From Fimbriimonas sp. (GTDB lineage: Bacteria > Armatimonadota > Fimbriimonadia > Fimbriimonadales > Fimbriimonadaceae), in NCBI GenBank assembly GCA_030447945.1, contig JAUJNV010000085.1, forward strand, positions 1-9,581: a stretch of 9,581 nt of DNA. Reading direction: 5' to 3'. This document shows positions 7,231 to 9,581 of this stretch, one piece after another. The stretch's first letter is position 1, and every line of letters starts with the position of its first letter. The notes below the pieces were generated by a model. The model saw nothing but the letters and a program-made list of their open reading frames with translations. It was not told where the DNA came from and ran no database searches. A program made the position numbers and the translations under genes.

Positions 7231-7799
7231 TCAGCGCTTACGCTTCATCGCCGGCATCACACGAATCCGGACGATTCGGTCGCCTCGCCGGAGTCGGTCC
7301 CCGAGGTTCAGGCCCCGGGTGACCGGCTAACTGCGTCTTTCGTCAGGACGAAGAGCTGCGCGTCCCCGCCCACCCGGGCGCCGGTCGAGGCGATGCCAAC
7401 GACGCCGCGGCGGAAGGCGACCCGGCTACCCTCGAAGGGAAGGGCCTTTCCGGAGCCGCCGCTGCCGATCGCCGGATTGTCCAGGCTTCCGGTTCGGCTG
7501 GCGGGGTCGCCCCACTGCACCACCCACGGCTCGACACGGTGGAACCGATGCTGGTTGTAGAATCCCCGGCGCACGAGTGCGATGACCCCCGCGACCGTCT
7601 TCGGGGAGCTCTTGGGGTCCGTTGTGATCTCGAACGAGCCTCGGCCCTGCACGACGACTTGCAGCTTGGGCCCCGCAGGCGCGTAGACCTTGGTTCCCTG
7701 GAATCCCAAAACGAGGGTGGCAGCCAAAACCATCATGGCGAAAGGGTACCAGCAACGTCTGACAGCCGGACGCGACGTGGACGGATCGGGGACGTCCAC
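7231..7799 (-). pseudogene. Membrane-anchored cyclophilin-type peptidyl-prolyl isomerase, C-terminus disrupted
   Basis: Cyclophilin-fold PPIases catalyse cis-trans isomerisation of Xaa-Pro bonds; this one would act outside the cytoplasmic membrane. From a GTG at 7799 the protein has a basic N-terminus and a hydrophobic anchor (AMMVLAATLVLGF, about 21-33). The cyclophilin domain follows from about 46: FYNQHRFHRVEPWVVQWGDP (80-99, catalytic Arg88, Trp in place of Gly in QGGDP), GSGGSGKALPFE, and RGVVGIASTGARVGGDAQLF (131-150). After TKDA (153-156) the frame runs into an early TGA at 7310-7308. The missing end appears in another frame: VTRGLNLGDRLRRGDRIVRI onward (7323-7231). Only eight bases separate the halves where about 11-12 residues (LDGxYxxFGR) are expected, so about 25-31 bases are deleted. 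The start is uncertain; the tandem ATG near 7739/7736 is an alternative. Confidence 0.78.
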
Positions 7800-7818
7800 A
7801 GGAGGCGCACATGGCGGA

Positions 7819-7860
7819 CTGAGGGTTTTAGCTTCCGGCTGTGCATGGGCGAACCCTCAG
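7819..7860. repeat. 9-bp perfect inverted repeat between divergent genes
   Basis: CTGAGGGTT (7819-7827) and AACCCTCAG (7852-7860) are exact reverse complements with a 24-base spacer that holds a small nested AGC/GCT hairpin. It lies upstream of both the minus-strand prolyl isomerase and pilC, so it could be an operator or leader structure. No promoter hexamers could be tied to it. Confidence 0.4.
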
Positions 7861-7971
7861 GGGCTCCTCGTATTCTTGCGGGTCACCATCTCTTTTGCCC
7901 AAGGTCCGCTCTGATTTCGGAGTTTCCCGTCCGACAATCCCAGTAACGGGCTCTCGGGCCCGCCGACTTGT

Positions 7972-7976
7972 GGGGA
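7972..7976 (+). promoter_or_regulatory. Ribosome binding site of pilC
   Basis: GGGGA with a seven-base spacer before the ATG at 7984, which supports that start codon. Confidence 0.55.
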
Positions 7977-7983
7977 ACGAAGT

Positions 7984-9192
7984 ATGCCGCTGTTTGCTTA
8001 CACCGCCATCGACACGACCGGTCGCACCATCAAGAGCACGATGGAGGCGGACACCGAAGGCTTGGTTCTCGCCAAGCTGCGCGACCAATCCATGCACTGC
8101 ACGGAGATCAAGCAGGCCAAGTCCTCGAAAGCCGGGGGCCGGGGATTCGGCAAGAAGAAGCTAAAGCCAAAGAGCATCGTCGTCTTCTCGCGACAGTTCG
8201 CCACGATGATCGACGCCGGCATCCCGATCCTGCGGTGCCTGGACATCTTGTCGAGCCAGTGCAAAGACCTGGTGATGAAGGAGGCTCTTGAGGGCCTCGC
8301 GGTCGACGTTAAAGGCGGTCTCACGCTGAACGAGGCGATGCAGAAGCAGCCCCACGTCTTCAACAAGCTCTACGTCAACATGATCCGCGCCGCCGAACTG
8401 GGCGGCATCCTGGACCAGATCCTCGAGCGCCTCTCGGGGTTCCTCGAATACGAGGCGGAGATCAAGGGCAAGATCAAGAGCGCAATGATGTATCCGACGC
8501 TGGTGCTCATCTTCTCCCAGGTCATGCTCTTCGCGCTGTTCACGTTCGTCCTGCCGAAGTTCAAAGAGATCTTCAGCGGTATGAACGTCGAGATGCCGCC
8601 GGTGACGGCCTTCCTCTTCGGGGTGGGCGACTTCATGTCGAAGTTCTGGTGGCTCATCATTCTCCTCGGCATCGGGGCTTTCTACGGGGTGAAGCAGTAC
8701 GGCAAGACCGTCCGTGGCCGCTACCAGATCGACCAGATCAAGCTCCGTATCCCGGTCGTCGGAGAACTGACGCTGAAAATGAGCATCGCCCGGTTCTGCC
8801 GCACCTTCGGTACCCTGATCAACTCGGGTGTCCCGATGATGCGCTCGCTGGAGATCGTCGGCGAGACGCTCGGCAACGCCGTGCTGATCGGGGCGATCGA
8901 GTCGACCCGCAACAGCATCAAGGAGGGCAACAAGCTCTCGCTGCCGCTGGTGCAGTCGGGCCTCTTCCCGACCATGGTCACCACCATGATCGACATCGGC
9001 GAAGAGTCCGGCCGCCTGTCGGAGATGCTGGTTAAGGTCGGCGACTTCTACGACACCGAGGTCGAGGCGACGGTGAAGGGCCTCACCTCGATGATCGAGC
9101 CGATGCTCATCATCTTCCTCGGTGTGGTGGTCGGCTTCATCGCCATCTCGATCATGACTCCGATCTTCAAGCTGGTCAACAGCGTGCAGTAA
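7984..9192 (+). CDS. pilC: Type IV pilus / type II secretion inner-membrane platform protein (PilC/GspF family)
   Basis: PilC/GspF is the polytopic inner-membrane platform that links the assembly ATPase to pilin or pseudopilin polymerisation. The 402 residues match the family. The N-terminus MPLFAYTAIDTTGRTIKSTM is the standard opening. Two T2SSF cytoplasmic domains follow: first about 66-190 (FSRQFATMIDAGIPILRCLD, then AAELGGILDQILERLSGFLE), second about 268-393 (ARFCRTFGTLINSGVPMMRS, then GEESGRLSEMLVKVGDFYDT). Probable membrane segments are 171-190, 222-236 and 370-393. The Lys/Gly-rich linker (44-63) before domain 1 is typical. Neither PilB nor PilT nor a pilin gene is visible in the window, so pilus versus secretion role is not settled. 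The gene is preceded by a GGGGA ribosome site and followed by a strong hairpin. Confidence 0.95.
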   Translation: MPLFAYTAIDTTGRTIKSTMEADTEGLVLAKLRDQSMHCTEIKQAKSSKAGGRGFGKKKLKPKSIVVFSRQFATMIDAGIPILRCLDILSSQCKDLVMKEALEGLAVDVKGGLTLNEAMQKQPHVFNKLYVNMIRAAELGGILDQILERLSGFLEYEAEIKGKIKSAMMYPTLVLIFSQVMLFALFTFVLPKFKEIFSGMNVEMPPVTAFLFGVGDFMSKFWWLIILLGIGAFYGVKQYGKTVRGRYQIDQIKLRIPVVGELTLKMSIARFCRTFGTLINSGVPMMRSLEIVGETLGNAVLIGAIESTRNSIKEGNKLSLPLVQSGLFPTMVTTMIDIGEESGRLSEMLVKVGDFYDTEVEATVKGLTSMIEPMLIIFLGVVVGFIAISIMTPIFKLVNSVQ

Positions 9193-9198
9193 GCGAAT

Positions 9199-9284
9199 GG
9201 GCGTTAGGCGTTGAGGCGTTGGGCGTTAGGTCCTCGCCTTCCGCCACCGCCCTAATGCCTCAACGCCTCAACGCCCGAGCGCCT
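9199..9284. repeat. GGCGTTR repeat cluster forming a long hairpin after pilC
   Basis: The left arm holds four head-to-tail GGCGTT units, each followed by A or G. The right arm carries complementary CAACGCC/CTAATGCC units. GGCGTTGAGGCGTTG (9207-9221) pairs perfectly with CAACGCCTCAACGCC (9261-9275). The stem continues inward with GGCGTTAGG (9222-9230) against CCTAATGCC (9251-9259), one bulged base at 9260 and one G-T pair, giving about 24 pairs around a 20-base loop. It starts seven bases after the pilC stop. It may end pilC transcription or protect its 3' end, though there is no T-run. It could equally be a copy of a dispersed intergenic repeat. Confidence 0.8.
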
Positions 9285-9297
9285 CACAACCAAACTA

Positions 9298-9581
9298 ATG
9301 CCCGCAACCACCAACCAGCTCCCCGACGGCGAAGTGCTGATCGCTCGGTACCTGAGCAATCCTCGGCCCGAACTGCGCGATCTCGTGATGGTCCAGTACA
9401 CCGGCCTCGTCGAGCGGACCGCGCGCCGCTTCACGGGACTCGAGTCGCACGACGATCTTGTGCAGGTGGGCTTTATCGGCCTGCTGAACGCACTCGGCAA
9501 GTTCGACCCGGCGGCGGGCGTCCGGTTCAACACCTACGCGACGTACCTGGTTGCGGGCGAAATTAAGCACTACCTGCTGGA
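9298..9581 (+). CDS. Sigma-70 family RNA polymerase sigma factor (SigB/F/G-like), 5' part only
   Basis: Sigma factors direct core RNA polymerase to promoters. Ninety-four codons are visible from ATG 9298 and the frame is open at the window end. Residues about 8-46 (ARYLSNPRPELRDLVMVQYT, then GLVERTARRF) form region 2.1, which binds core polymerase. HDDLVQVGFIGLLNALGKFD (51-70) and GVRFNTYATYLVAGEIKHYL (74-93) are region 2.2-2.4, where the -10 element is recognised. The VAGEIKHYL ending resembles SigB/SigF/SigG stress and sporulation-type factors more than housekeeping RpoD or ECF factors. No ribosome site is evident before the ATG, and the pilC hairpin ends only 22 bases upstream, so the promoter must lie in or near the repeat unless the gene is co-transcribed with pilC. 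Regions 3 and 4 lie outside the window. Confidence 0.88.
   Translation, partial: MPATTNQLPDGEVLIARYLSNPRPELRDLVMVQYTGLVERTARRFTGLESHDDLVQVGFIGLLNALGKFDPAAGVRFNTYATYLVAGEIKHYLL

Noticed and set aside
7316..7326. GGTGACCGG next to the prolyl isomerase deletion matches the IS left junction (3518-3526)
   Set aside because: Considered as an IS excision footprint, but only nine bases match, two of them outside the IS, and no second end or duplication is present; chance is sufficient.
7156..7946. Plus-strand frames of 134-135 residues opposite the prolyl isomerase
   Set aside because: They lie antisense to a recognisable cyclophilin domain and show no family features.
9199..9284. CRISPR-like array from the GGCGTTR repeats
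   Set aside because: Units are only about seven bases, contiguous without spacers, and the second arm is the inverse complement.

Overview
This is a high-GC bacterial chromosomal window with long intact housekeeping genes around a small decayed accessory patch. The phylum cannot be fixed from the sequence. An atpD-atpC pair cut off from the rest of the ATP synthase operon, a stand-alone PilC, a SigB/F/G-type sigma factor and a PspA homologue would suit an environmental lineage such as Armatimonadota, but that is only a guess.

Layout. Positions 1-719 (minus) hold most of a PspA/IM30 membrane-stress protein, cut by the window edge. It diverges from a complete secreted M61-family metallopeptidase with a C-terminal PDZ domain (850-2649, plus). 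Positions 2815-5164 form an accessory patch of small genes: a frameshifted gene of about 131 codons that looks like a small immunity-type protein, a 62-residue hypothetical protein, and a WGR-like gene split by an IS3-family insertion sequence. The IS (3520-4692) has 38-bp imperfect terminal inverted repeats and a 4-bp target duplication. Removing it with one copy of the duplication restores a continuous 173-codon reading frame. Its transposase keeps the helix-turn-helix region, a textbook -1 frameshift heptamer and all DDE motifs, yet is broken by about eight other frame changes, one beside a 30-bp near-perfect palindrome.

Positions 5227-7083 carry atpD and atpC (F1 beta and epsilon subunits), six bases apart. 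On the minus strand, 7231-7799 encodes a membrane-anchored cyclophilin-type prolyl isomerase whose C-terminus is lost through a short internal deletion. pilC (7984-9192) encodes the inner-membrane platform protein of type IV pili or type II secretion. It is followed by a very strong hairpin built from GGCGTTR repeats, and then by the first 94 codons of a sigma-70 family factor (9298 to the window end).

How they relate: PspA, ATP synthase, PilC and the secreted protease are all envelope or energy functions, but nothing shows they form one pathway. The most informative part is the 2815-5164 patch, where a recent-looking IS insertion and clustered single-base frame changes contrast with undamaged genes on both sides. 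I found no CRISPR array, tRNA, rRNA or convincing new multi-gene system.
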